This document shows, one piece after another, positions 35,595-43,885 of a stretch of DNA of 64,000 bases (position 1 is the stretch's first letter; each line of letters begins with the position of its first letter). The stretch is from WRGT01 sp964450405 (lineage in GTDB: Bacteria; Spirochaetota; UBA4802; UBA5550): contig CAYVCQ010000014.1 of NCBI GenBank assembly GCA_964450405.1, positions 1 to 64,000 on the forward strand, written 5' to 3'. The notes beneath the pieces are model-generated. The model was not told the DNA's origin. It was given only the letters and a program-made list of their open reading frames with translations, and did no database searches. A program made the translations under genes and the position numbers.

Positions 35595-35911
35595 AAAATT
35601 ATTTTCCGTTTCAATAAAACCATATAAATCGACATGTTATTTTAAGTCAACTAAAAACGTAAAAAATTAAAATTTATTTTTTTTTATAAATTTATCTATA
35701 TCATATATAGTTGAAACAACCTTTTTTAATCCGATTCTATTATTTTCTCTGATAACAAAAATGGATATAATGATTGAATTCTTGTGGACATCAATGCCGA
35801 AATATGCTATTTTTTTATTTATGGGTGTGTTCCCTCCCTGAATTATATTATTATATATTATATAACCGTGACTAATTCAGGTTGTAAATTTTTAAAGAGA
35901 AGGAGACTGAT
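35595..35911. other. Intergenic region before the HEAT-repeat gene
   Basis: After the 5S promoter the sequence is very AT-rich (35660-35900) with no open frame of note. It must contain the promoter of the plus-strand HEAT gene; the TTATATTATATAT run near 35848-35864 is a possible -10 region but no convincing -35 partner is seen. Confidence 0.4.
35622..35650 (-). promoter_or_regulatory. Promoter of 5S rRNA copy A
   Basis: Minus-strand TTGACT (35645-35650), 17-base spacer, TTATAT (35622-35627), about 28 bases before the mature 5' end. The leader holds GGAAAATAATTTTCC, a palindrome that could serve 5' processing. Copy B has TTGACT with the same spacing. Confidence 0.65.
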
Positions 35912-36925
35912 ATGGGACTTTTTACTCCGGATATAAACAGACTTGAAAAAGAAAATAATATAGCTGAACTGGCAAAATGCCTGGAAAGTAAAAGGGCTTC
36001 GGTGCGTTATAGAGCCTTTGTTGCTTTATCAGGAAAAGAGAACCTTCCTCAGGAAAATATTAATAAACTCAGGGAGATGTCCCATGATCCTAATCCATGG
36101 GTAAAGACAATAGCTACCCTTAAATACGTCGGGACGGGTGACAAAACAATTTCAAAGAGCCTGCTTCAGATAATGGAGAATGGAACACCAGATGAAAGAA
36201 TTGCCCTGCTTCGTGTTATTTCGGATCGTGGTGTCACAGAGGATGAAGCAATTCTGCAGGTGGTAATGATAGGTCTTATCGATAAAAAGGAAAAAGTCCG
36301 CAATAAGGCAATAAAAGTTGCTGCGTTATTAAAAAGCAGACATCTGGTGCCCTACATTGGAGATATGCTGCTTGCAAAACATCATAAGGAGAGGCTCCTT
36401 GCGGCAAAAGCTCTCTTTGATATAGGGGGAGATGAAAGCATAGATTATCTTGTAGGTCTTCTTGCGGATATGCACCCCGAAGTAATTACTGTCGCAAGAT
36501 CATACCTTAACAATGTACAAAACAGTTATGTGCAGAAAGCTCTCCATGAAGCATCCTTTATGCTGCTGGTAAAAAATATGAATGGTCCTGAATCATTGAG
36601 AGAAAAAACTGCGCATAATATAGGTGCAGACAGGATAAGGGAAGGACTGCCCCTGCTTCATAGGGCATGCAGAGATAAATATAAAGGTGTGAGAATTGCG
36701 GCTCTCAAATCCATAACACTTTTTAAGAACGAGCCCTCTATCGATGTTGTCGAAAAACTTCTTTCAGACAGATTTCACGATGTTCGCATAGAAGCATTGA
36801 ATACGCTTGAAAAAATAGGGGGAGCCAAAGCTAAGAAGGCGATCGAAGCCGCTCTTCATGACAGGAATAAGCATGTAGTTCTTAGGGCAGAGGAAATTCT
36901 TGGTATAAATAAAAAAGATAAGTAA
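35912..36925 (+). CDS. HEAT-repeat (PBS lyase-type) protein
   Basis: A 337-residue protein composed almost entirely of about 30-residue helical pairs with the HEAT/armadillo pattern (VRYRAFVALSG, PWVKTIATLKYVG, KVRNKAIKVAAL, EVITVARSYL, VRIAALKSITLF, DVRIEALNTLEKIGG, HVVLRAEEILGI). The family serves as a protein-interaction scaffold; PBS-lyase-type repeats are frequent in spirochaetes and cyanobacteria. No catalytic domain or signal peptide, so cytoplasmic. Strong AGAAGGAGA before ATG 35912. It sits between two near-identical 5S rRNA units in the opposite orientation, so recombination between them could delete it. Partner unknown. Confidence 0.82.
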   Translation: MGLFTPDINRLEKENNIAELAKCLESKRASVRYRAFVALSGKENLPQENINKLREMSHDPNPWVKTIATLKYVGTGDKTISKSLLQIMENGTPDERIALLRVISDRGVTEDEAILQVVMIGLIDKKEKVRNKAIKVAALLKSRHLVPYIGDMLLAKHHKERLLAAKALFDIGGDESIDYLVGLLADMHPEVITVARSYLNNVQNSYVQKALHEASFMLLVKNMNGPESLREKTAHNIGADRIREGLPLLHRACRDKYKGVRIAALKSITLFKNEPSIDVVEKLLSDRFHDVRIEALNTLEKIGGAKAKKAIEAALHDRNKHVVLRAEEILGINKKDK

Positions 36926-36945
36926 TTCTGATAATGCTATTAATA

Positions 36946-36977
36946 AAAAAAAGAGATCTAAGTGATCTCTTTTTTTT
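36946..36977 (-). terminator. Intrinsic terminator of 5S rRNA copy B
   Basis: Same stem AAAGAGATC / GATCTCTTT and T run as copy A. It lies just beyond the stop of the HEAT gene (36925), so it may also terminate that plus-strand transcript. Confidence 0.8.
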
Positions 36978-36985
36978 ATATTTAA

Positions 36986-37101
<116 letters not shown>

Positions 37102-37128
37102 AAAATTATTTTCCGTTTCAATAAAACC

Positions 37129-37157
37129 AGTTAAATCGTTATGACTTTTTAAGTCAA
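37129..37157 (-). promoter_or_regulatory. Promoter of 5S rRNA copy B
   Basis: Minus-strand TTGACT (37152-37157), 17-base spacer, TTAACT (37129-37134). The -35 hexamer and spacer length match copy A while the spacer sequence and -10 differ, suggesting selection on the promoter elements. Confidence 0.55.
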
Positions 37158-37317
37158 CTAAAATCAGATAATTTTTATTTTTTTTAGAAAAAAAATAAAA
37201 ATTATCTCTCCACATCTTCAAGCGGAGGAGGGAGTTGCAACAGGGGCTTCGCCCCTGTAACCCTTGATTTTGTCTCGCTCACTTGAGTTTAATCTCCCAG
37301 AGGAGATTATGACTTAT

Positions 37318-37364
37318 ACAGGGTCTAAGGGGCGGTAGCCCCTTTAAAAAAGCCCCGCGGGGTA
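37318..37364 (-). terminator. Repeat family C, copy 2, acting as ilvC terminator
   Basis: On the minus strand, directly after the ilvC stop, CCCCGCGGGG is followed by CTTTTTT, a typical intrinsic terminator shape, then a second stem AGGGGCTA / CGCCCCTT. The whole block (ACAGGGTCTAAGGGGCGG on the plus strand) repeats at 15882-15930. Confidence 0.6.
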
Positions 37365-37366
37365 AA

Positions 37367-38362
37367 CTATTTAGCGTTAATCCATTTCATCATTTTTCTA
37401 AGCTTGGCACCAACTTTCTCTATCTGGTGATTCTGCTGCTCTTTCTTGATTTTATTGTAGAAAGGACGTCCTTTTTCGTTCTCTGCAATCCAGTTTTTTG
37501 CAAAAGTTCCATTCTGAATTTCTTTGAGTATTTTTTCCATTTCCTTCTTTGTTGCTGCTGTTACAATTCGTGGACCGCTTACATAATCTCCATACTCTGC
37601 AGTATCGGAAACGGAATATCTCATATAGTTTATTCCACCCTGATAGAAGAGGTCAACTATCAGTTTAAGCTCATGAAGGCACTCAAAGTATGCAATTTCA
37701 GGCTGGTATCCTGCGTTAACAAGAGTTTCAAATCCTGCTTTTACAAGTTCTGAAGCACCACCGCAAAGAACTGCCTGCTCTCCGAAGAGGTCTGTTTCTG
37801 TTTCTTCTTTAAATGTTGTCTCGATAACACCGGCTCTTGTCGCTCCGATACCATCGGCATATGCAAGTGCAATCTTTTTTGCTTTTTTAGTAGCATCGTT
37901 GTGAATCGCTATAAGCGCAGGAACTCCGCCGCCCTTTTCATATTCACTTCTTACAAGGTGACCGGGGCCTTTTGGTGCGATCATTATTACGTCACAATCT
38001 TTTGGTGCATCAATTCTCTTAAAGTGGATGTTAAATCCGTGAGAGAAAACAAGTGTTTTACCTTTTTTCATGAAAGGTTTGATGTCGTTATTGTAGATTT
38101 TTTCCTGAATATGATCAGGAGCAAGTATCTGGATAAGATCAGCTTTTTCCGCAGCTTCTTTTGCTGTCACAGGCTGGAAATTGTGTGATATCGCAAGTTT
38201 ATAGTTTGCTGAACCTTTTACTTCTGCGACGATAACGTTCAGTCCGCTATCTCTTAAATTCTGAGCCTGTGAGTGTCCCTGACTACCATAACCAATTACA
38301 GCTATTGTTTTTCCTTTCAATAAACTGATATCTGCATCTTTTTCATAATACATTTTTGCCAT
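37367..38362 (-). CDS. ilvC: Ketol-acid reductoisomerase
   Basis: A 331-residue class I enzyme of valine/isoleucine synthesis, converting acetolactate to dihydroxyisovalerate with NAD(P)H. It has the Rossmann loop IGYGSQGHSQAQNLRDSG (about 23-40), GPGHLVRSEYEKGGGVPALIA, the Mg-binding DLFGEQAVLCGG and the C-terminal knotted domain ending SVSDTAEYGDY and WIAENEKGRP. ATG 38362 is set by the strong AAGGAGATATAAA before it; an in-frame start at 38413 would lie upstream of that site. 127 bases from ilvN; transcribed with ilvB and ilvN or just after. Confidence 0.95.
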   Translation of the reverse strand: MAKMYYEKDADISLLKGKTIAVIGYGSQGHSQAQNLRDSGLNVIVAEVKGSANYKLAISHNFQPVTAKEAAEKADLIQILAPDHIQEKIYNNDIKPFMKKGKTLVFSHGFNIHFKRIDAPKDCDVIMIAPKGPGHLVRSEYEKGGGVPALIAIHNDATKKAKKIALAYADGIGATRAGVIETTFKEETETDLFGEQAVLCGGASELVKAGFETLVNAGYQPEIAYFECLHELKLIVDLFYQGGINYMRYSVSDTAEYGDYVSGPRIVTAATKKEMEKILKEIQNGTFAKNWIAENEKGRPFYNKIKKEQQNHQIEKVGAKLRKMMKWINAK

Positions 38363-38489
38363 TTTATATCTCCTTAGATTCGTAATATGCTTTGTGATTT
38401 CCAGAAAAAACAATGGCGGTCACATTATTTGTAACCGCGGAAACTTCTGGGTGGTTTTTAAACGTAAGAGTCCGGTTCAGCCTCTATAA

Positions 38490-38975
38490 TCAATCCTTAT
38501 CTTTAAGAATTGAGACAAGTCCTGTGCGCATTGACTCTTTGATTCCATAAGGGGATGCCAGTTCTATAAACCTGTCAATTGTGCCGGAGTCCCCTTTGAC
38601 TGAAAATGTTACACTTTTAAGTGAGATGTCCGCAACTTCCGCTTTGAAAAGCTCTGCCAGCTGAAGAATTTCACCTCTCTTTGCCGCAGGGCAGTTCACT
38701 TTAATAAGTGCAAGTTCTCTGTGTATTGATGATGATTGTGCATGGTCTGAAACTTTTATGACATCTATAAGTTTATTCAGCTGTTTTTTAACCTGCTCAA
38801 GTATTCTGTCATCACCATTTACAACAATTGTCATAACTGAAATATCTTCAAGTTCAGTTTTGCTTACCGCCAGGGAGTCAATGTTGTATCCTCTGGCTGA
38901 GAAAAGCCCGGCTACTCTTGCAAGAACGCCGAATTTGTTTTCTACTTTTACTGAAATTACATGTTGGCTCATCAT
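38490..38975 (-). CDS. ilvN: Acetolactate synthase, regulatory (small) subunit
   Basis: A 161-residue regulatory subunit. The N-terminal ACT domain (HVISVKVENKFGVLARVAGL, FSARGYNIDSLAV) binds valine for feedback inhibition; the C-terminal ALS_ss_C-type domain (about 80-161) includes RELALIKVNCPAAKRGEIL. Normal length. It starts 5 bases after the ilvB stop, so the holoenzyme subunits are coupled. Two consecutive ATG codons are possible starts. Confidence 0.94.
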   Translation of the reverse strand: MMSQHVISVKVENKFGVLARVAGLFSARGYNIDSLAVSKTELEDISVMTIVVNGDDRILEQVKKQLNKLIDVIKVSDHAQSSSIHRELALIKVNCPAAKRGEILQLAELFKAEVADISLKSVTFSVKGDSGTIDRFIELASPYGIKESMRTGLVSILKDKD

Positions 38976-38980
38976 TTTAC

Positions 38981-40663
38981 CTACGCAAGTTCTCTCATTA
39001 TTGTCTCTTTTATGGTTTTTCCCGCAGGCACCATCGGATAGACATTTTCCTCTTTGCTGACAACAAAATCTATTATAATAGGTTTATCAGTAATAGAAAG
39101 AGCTTTTTTTATAGCTGCATCAACCTCACTTTTTTCTGTAACTCTTATTCCAACGCATCCGTATGCTTCGGCGAGTTTTACAAAATCCGGTGCAAAGTTT
39201 ATACATGTGTGAGAATATCTTTTATCCCAGAAAAGCTGCTGCCATTGCCGCACCATACCGAGAAAGCCATTGTTAAGAATTGCAATAATAATCGGCAGCT
39301 TGTGCTGAGCTGCGACTATAAGCTCCTGAATATTCATCTGAATAGAACCGTCACCGGCTATATCGATTACTTTTCTATCCGGGCGGGCAAGCTGGGCGCC
39401 GATTGCAGCCGGCAGTCCGAATCCCATTGTTCCCAAACCGCCGGAGGATATAAATGTTCTAGGTTCAGAATATTTATAGAACTGAGCTGCCCACATCTGA
39501 TTCTGGCCTACCTCCGTAGTTATAATAGCCTTTCCATCTGTCAATTTATAAAGCTGTTCCACTACATATTGTGGTTTAATATCATCCCCGTCTTTCATCT
39601 CGTATTGAAGAGGATTATCTTTTTTAACAGTTATTAACTCCTTGACCCATTCGTCAATTGCCGGAGCTTTGATTTCTTTATTCATCTCTTTGAGGATTTT
39701 TTTACAATCCCCGACTATTGGAATATCAACCTGAACATTTTTACTGACGGATGCCGGATCTATATCAATATGAATCACCTTGGCGTGAGGTATAAATTCT
39801 GAAATTTTTCCTGTAACACGGTCATCAAATCTTGCACCGATTGCAATTAAAAGATCAGAATGATGGACCGCATAGTTTCCGTAATATGTTCCATGCATCC
39901 CGAGCATTTCCATTGAAAGAGGGTCAGTTTCCGGGTATATACCCATCCCCAATAGCGTTGTTGTTACAGGTATACCGGTCTTTTTTACAAATTCCCGTAA
40001 TTCTTCAGAGGCGTTTGAAATTACAACACCACCGCCGGCATAGATAATAGGTTTTTTTGCTGACTCAATAAGTCTGCATGCCTTTGTTATCTGTCCCGGA
40101 TGGCCGTCATAGGTAGGTTTATAACCTCTTATTGAAATTTCCTCCGGATATTCAAATTCACATAATGCATTCGAGATATCAACCGGAATATCAATCAATA
40201 CAGGTCCCGGTCTTCCCGTTGTAGAGATATAAAAGGCTTCTTTTATTATTCTTGCCAGATCTTTTATATCCTGAACAAGATAATTGTGTTTTGATATAGG
40301 TCTGGTTATACCGGTAATATCAACTTCCTGGAAAGCGTCGTTTCCGATCATAGTTGTTGATACCTGTCCTGTTAAAACCACAAGAGGTACAGAATCAAGA
40401 TGTGCCGTGGCAATCCCGGTTACAAGATTAGTTGCACCAGGACCGGAAGTTGCAAGGACGACACCGGGCCTGCCCGATGCTCTGGCATATCCGTCAGCTG
40501 CATGAATTGCACCCTGTTCGTGTCTGCTGAGAACAAATTTTATAGGTGCATGATAAAGTTCGTGAAATATAGGAATTACAACTCCTCCGGGATATCCGAA
40601 CATATATTCCACATTTTCTTTAATGAGTGATTCGACTATTATTTGTGAACCTTTAATTTTCAA
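38981..40663 (-). CDS. ilvB: Acetolactate synthase, catalytic (large) subunit
   Basis: A 560-residue ThDP- and FAD-dependent enzyme joining two pyruvates, or pyruvate and 2-oxobutyrate. Features: YMFGYPGGVVIPIFHEL, catalytic Glu in SRHEQGAIHAADGYAR, LATSGPGATNLVTG, middle FAD-binding domain (about 190-330) and the ThDP motif AGDGSIQMNIQEL ... NN in the last third. First gene of ilvBN(C). No attenuator or T-box leader is visible upstream (40664-40921). Anabolic rather than catabolic type because of the linked regulatory subunit. Confidence 0.95.
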   Translation of the reverse strand: MKIKGSQIIVESLIKENVEYMFGYPGGVVIPIFHELYHAPIKFVLSRHEQGAIHAADGYARASGRPGVVLATSGPGATNLVTGIATAHLDSVPLVVLTGQVSTTMIGNDAFQEVDITGITRPISKHNYLVQDIKDLARIIKEAFYISTTGRPGPVLIDIPVDISNALCEFEYPEEISIRGYKPTYDGHPGQITKACRLIESAKKPIIYAGGGVVISNASEELREFVKKTGIPVTTTLLGMGIYPETDPLSMEMLGMHGTYYGNYAVHHSDLLIAIGARFDDRVTGKISEFIPHAKVIHIDIDPASVSKNVQVDIPIVGDCKKILKEMNKEIKAPAIDEWVKELITVKKDNPLQYEMKDGDDIKPQYVVEQLYKLTDGKAIITTEVGQNQMWAAQFYKYSEPRTFISSGGLGTMGFGLPAAIGAQLARPDRKVIDIAGDGSIQMNIQELIVAAQHKLPIIIAILNNGFLGMVRQWQQLFWDKRYSHTCINFAPDFVKLAEAYGCVGIRVTEKSEVDAAIKKALSITDKPIIIDFVVSKEENVYPMVPAGKTIKETIMRELA

Positions 40664-40921
40664 AGTGAATCTCCTTTAGAGCAGATATAATAGTAAGAGT
40701 TTTTTGCTACTCAGCTTTTGTCAAATTTTTTTTATCCGGAATCGTTTAAAAGCTTGATTAGATAGTAAACTTTTTATTATATTAATCAGGCGCTGAAAAC
40801 CATAATCTATATAGACTTTAAAATACAAGTCGCCTCTGTAGAATGGGCCGATTTTAAAAGTCTAAGATATTTAATGATAAAAATTAAAGTTATTAAAAAT
40901 AATAAGAATATTGGATTTTAA

Positions 40922-41830
40922 ATGAATAAAGAGACTGTTGAAAGGGTATTTAAAAGAATTGTTGCAACAAATTGTCTTTATAATCTCAATTCAATACCGC
41001 ATTCTGATATTTTTATTAAAGAGACTGAATCTTTGTTGGGATTATCCGTTTCTGAAATTGATCTTATAATTAGTATTTTGAAAGAATCACATAAAATTTT
41101 TGTGATGGAAATTTCCCGGGAAGACAGCAGTAATAAAGTTGAAAAAATTTACGGCTATGTCGATGCCGATCTCATGAGTATTCAGAAAATGAGAGATATT
41201 TTTCATAAATGTTTAATGGAAGATTATGAAAAAGAAACAGGAAGAAGAAAGTCATCCGGACAGATTATAAAGGAGATGATCCCTCAGCTTCAATATATTA
41301 ATAAAACACCAATGGGAAAACTTCTTAATAAAGCTATAATGCTTGATGAATATGCCAGACTTCTTGAAAAGGATTACAAAGAGTATACTGAAGAATGGAA
41401 AGAAGAAAAACTTATAGAGCAGATATCTATAAATAAAGACCTGCTGGTTCAGTTTTCTAATGATAAAAAGGAAGTGTTTGAAGAAGAAGTCCCTGTTATA
41501 AAGAGCCCAAAACCTTCACGGGCGGTTGATTCACCTCTTATTGATGATTTTTCAAAGCAGGTCAGTGCAGGTTCAATTACAAGGGTACTTCATATTTATG
41601 GAGTGGATTTTTTTTTCAGGGTAAATCTGAGACAATACAAGTTTGAATACATTTCGCAAGTGTTGGATACTGGTGTAATTGACAGGAAAAGTGATCTAAT
41701 GACTCTGAAAGATATGATAAAAAAAATTAAAGAAAATATGGATATTGATAAAGAGCTTGATAGCCATTATGATGAAATAATGTCGCTTGACAGAAAAGTC
41801 AGCCGGAATATTAGCTTTAGTAAGAAGTAG
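40922..41830 (+). CDS. Hypothetical protein, charged and mostly helical
   Basis: 302 residues with no signal peptide or membrane helix. The first 75 residues could form a compact helical domain (KETVERVFKRIVATNCLYNL, EIDLIISILKESHK); the middle is rich in Lys/Glu (about 90-165); the C terminus is also helical. I do not recognise a family. Preceded by AT-rich DNA without a strong ribosome site. Followed 87 bases later by an OMP gene, from which it is separated by a short hairpin-like GGGGAGACT/CCTCCCC sequence (41838-41858). Probably a real cytoplasmic protein; function unknown. Confidence 0.6.
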   Translation: MNKETVERVFKRIVATNCLYNLNSIPHSDIFIKETESLLGLSVSEIDLIISILKESHKIFVMEISREDSSNKVEKIYGYVDADLMSIQKMRDIFHKCLMEDYEKETGRRKSSGQIIKEMIPQLQYINKTPMGKLLNKAIMLDEYARLLEKDYKEYTEEWKEEKLIEQISINKDLLVQFSNDKKEVFEEEVPVIKSPKPSRAVDSPLIDDFSKQVSAGSITRVLHIYGVDFFFRVNLRQYKFEYISQVLDTGVIDRKSDLMTLKDMIKKIKENMDIDKELDSHYDEIMSLDRKVSRNISFSKK

Positions 41831-41917
41831 GTAGTAGTAGGGGAGACTCTAGAACCTCCCCAAACTCCCGATAATAATATAGTGAAACAATTTTATAATA
41901 TATAGATAGATGGAAAT

Positions 41918-42697
41918 ATGAAAAAAAGATACATTACAGTAATTTTTATTATTTTAGTAAGCCCGGCTGCTTTGCATGCAAGAGAATTTTTAAATACAGC
42001 AATTCATCTTAATTTTGGCGGAATGTATACCTTTGCCACAACAGGAAATATTATAGATAGTGAGAAAAGTGCTATTAATGACCCGTCAGGTATTCCTGAT
42101 ACTACAAATGTAAGCCATTATGAAACAGCATACTGTGCAACCCTTGATATTGTTCCCTTTGAGCCGATTCTTCTGGGGTTAGAGGAGCATGCCATTAAGT
42201 TCGGAGTGAGAGGCTCTTATAGATTTCATTATCTTCAGCAGAGAGTTACAGCCAATGTAGAAATCGGCGATCAGGTTATGGATTATCAGTCCTGGATGGT
42301 TGGACCTGTCATACATTACGCCCCTTTTATTGAACCGTCAGATTTGAATGAAGATTATACTGCCAGCGGCGGTTTTACTTTTTTTGCACTCTACGGGAGA
42401 ATGAACGGAAATTTAACCGCATATCCTTCACTGAGAAAACAGAACATTGCCACACCAACTGGTAATTATTCCTCAAAAGTAAGCGGTTATAAAATAGATG
42501 TAGGTGTTGGTGCAGAAATTGCAGTATGCTCACTTAACTTTGGAGTAAATGTTTATTACAGCTATGTCAATTTTGAGATGAAGGATAATATATACACTAC
42601 TGTTGGTAAAAATGGTTATCTGAAAGAGGGTTGTGTCGAACTCTATGTCGGAATACCTATTGAATCATTTATAGAACCGCTTCTTCCGAAATTTTAA
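41918..42697 (+). CDS. Outer-membrane beta-barrel protein
   Basis: 259 residues. Signal peptide (1-20, ending ALHA) followed by amphipathic beta-strand patterns and Tyr/Gly-rich turns (HLNFGGMYTFATTG, IKFGVRGSYRFHYL, GVGAEIAVCSLNFGVNVYYSYV). No conserved function. Layout resembles the barrel trio at 27303-29360 only in general terms. ATG 41918 is the first residue of a clean signal peptide. A CCGG-box repeat follows the gene. Confidence 0.6.
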   Translation: MKKRYITVIFIILVSPAALHAREFLNTAIHLNFGGMYTFATTGNIIDSEKSAINDPSGIPDTTNVSHYETAYCATLDIVPFEPILLGLEEHAIKFGVRGSYRFHYLQQRVTANVEIGDQVMDYQSWMVGPVIHYAPFIEPSDLNEDYTASGGFTFFALYGRMNGNLTAYPSLRKQNIATPTGNYSSKVSGYKIDVGVGAEIAVCSLNFGVNVYYSYVNFEMKDNIYTTVGKNGYLKEGCVELYVGIPIESFIEPLLPKF

Positions 42698-42753
42698 CCT
42701 GAAAGCATAATAAGAAATATTTCATTTTAGGGCTGATTTAAAAGTTTACTCAC

Positions 42754-42858
42754 TGTCATACCGGCTGAAGTGTAACGTAATGCCGGTATCTCATACATCT
42801 GATTCAATAAGGAGATTCCGGTATTTGCATGAATTGAAGCTGCAAAACCGGAATGACA
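42754..42858. repeat. Dispersed CCGG-box palindromic repeat, copy 2
   Basis: 105 bp with terminal TGTCATACCGGCTGAAG and GCAAAACCGGAATGACA, and the same internal boxes (CGTAATGCCGGTATC, GGAGATTCCGGTATTTGC) as 8622-8723. It lies in the gap between the convergent OMP and thioredoxin-like genes. Confidence 0.75.
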
Positions 42859-42938
42859 AATGCTGAAAGTGCATCCTTTTAAGGTATTTCTAAAAAAATT
42901 TTATAAAACATTATTACTTTTATGTCAGTTCCCCTGTT

Positions 42939-43487
42939 CTATTTTGCTCTGCAAAGATCAGGATTTTTTATATAATTATCGAGCGAGATTTTGCCTTCAT
43001 AACATTCCGCTTTAAGATATTTTAATATTGAAAGAAAAGTTGCTTTTTCTATGAATCCCGGTACTGTCGTTACAGGTTTATTTTTGTTATTTAGAAAAAG
43101 GGTCGTTGGAAAACCATTTGAGCCTGTATATGACATCAATTTAGCCGGAGGGAGTTTTTCACCCATAATTTCAAATGTTTCAGTATCCTTTTCCGGATTA
43201 ACTTTTATGCTTATAAAATTATCATTCATAAATTGCGCAACTTCAGGATCATTAAAAACCTCTGAATTCATTTTTTTACAGTAAATGCACCATTCAGTAT
43301 AAAAAAATATAAGTGTTGGTTTTTTAAGAGTTTTTGCATTATTAAGACCTGTCGAAATTTTCTCCCATCTGACAGAGATATCTTCATTCTTTGCAGAAAC
43401 CTTGTCGCTGCTGTTTTCTTTACATGAAAAACAGCTAATAATCAGGATCAGAAGCATTGTAGAGATATACTTTATTTTAATAGGCAT
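42939..43487 (-). CDS. Thioredoxin-like lipoprotein
   Basis: 182 residues. An N-terminal signal with two candidate lipid cysteines (Cys19 in LIISC, Cys22 in CFSC) anchors it to the membrane outside the cytoplasm. Then a thioredoxin fold of the DsbD-C/thioredoxin_7 type: KKPTLIFFYTEWCIYCKKM with redox CIYC (67-70), SEVFNDPEVAQFMNDNFI, cis-Pro in GFPTTLFLN and GFIEKATFL. Probably a periplasmic disulfide reductase or oxidase. ATG 43487 is preferred because GGAG lies 6 bases upstream; the ATG at 43499 contains that site. Confidence 0.8.
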   Translation of the reverse strand: MPIKIKYISTMLLILIISCFSCKENSSDKVSAKNEDISVRWEKISTGLNNAKTLKKPTLIFFYTEWCIYCKKMNSEVFNDPEVAQFMNDNFISIKVNPEKDTETFEIMGEKLPPAKLMSYTGSNGFPTTLFLNNKNKPVTTVPGFIEKATFLSILKYLKAECYEGKISLDNYIKNPDLCRAK

Positions 43488-43885
43488 TTGGTTCTCCATA
43501 AAATTATTTTAACGTAACTCTTAAGTAAGTGGAGTAATATATAAATTAAACACTTTCCCGTGAATTATTTTCCCTCCGCCAGAATCCTGTATTTGGTGAC
43601 TAGTCATATACTGGCGGTAAAATTTGCTTCATTAGCGCAGAATGTGCCGGGAATGCAATAATTAGATACGGTTATGAGTAGTTAAATCTTAAGATATATT
43701 TTAGTGCAAATTTGATATTTAATTAGTTACTATAATTGTTAAACTTTAAATTTAATCAAGTCAATAAATTCGGTATAAAAATAATTTTATCCCTTGACGC
43801 TATCGGGAAAGTTGTTTTTTTTAATTCAGGTCAACGCATGCTGCATGTGGTGTTGACTTTTAAAATGAAAAATATGGAGAAAAAT
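43488..43885. other. Divergent intergenic region with hairpin
   Basis: Between the thioredoxin-like lipoprotein and transketolase. The only structure is an inverted repeat CCGCCAG (43576-43582) / CTGGCGG (43611-43617) enclosing the perfect 10-bp palindrome TGACTAGTCA (43597-43606), which could be an operator-like site. The in-frame extension of tkt back to 43736 lacks a ribosome site and is not coding. Confidence 0.45.

Noticed and set aside
43611..43630. Sigma-54-like site TGGCGG...TTGCT upstream of transketolase
   Set aside because: The GG to GC distance is 11 bases instead of the required 10 and the -24 element is poor, so it is unlikely to be functional.
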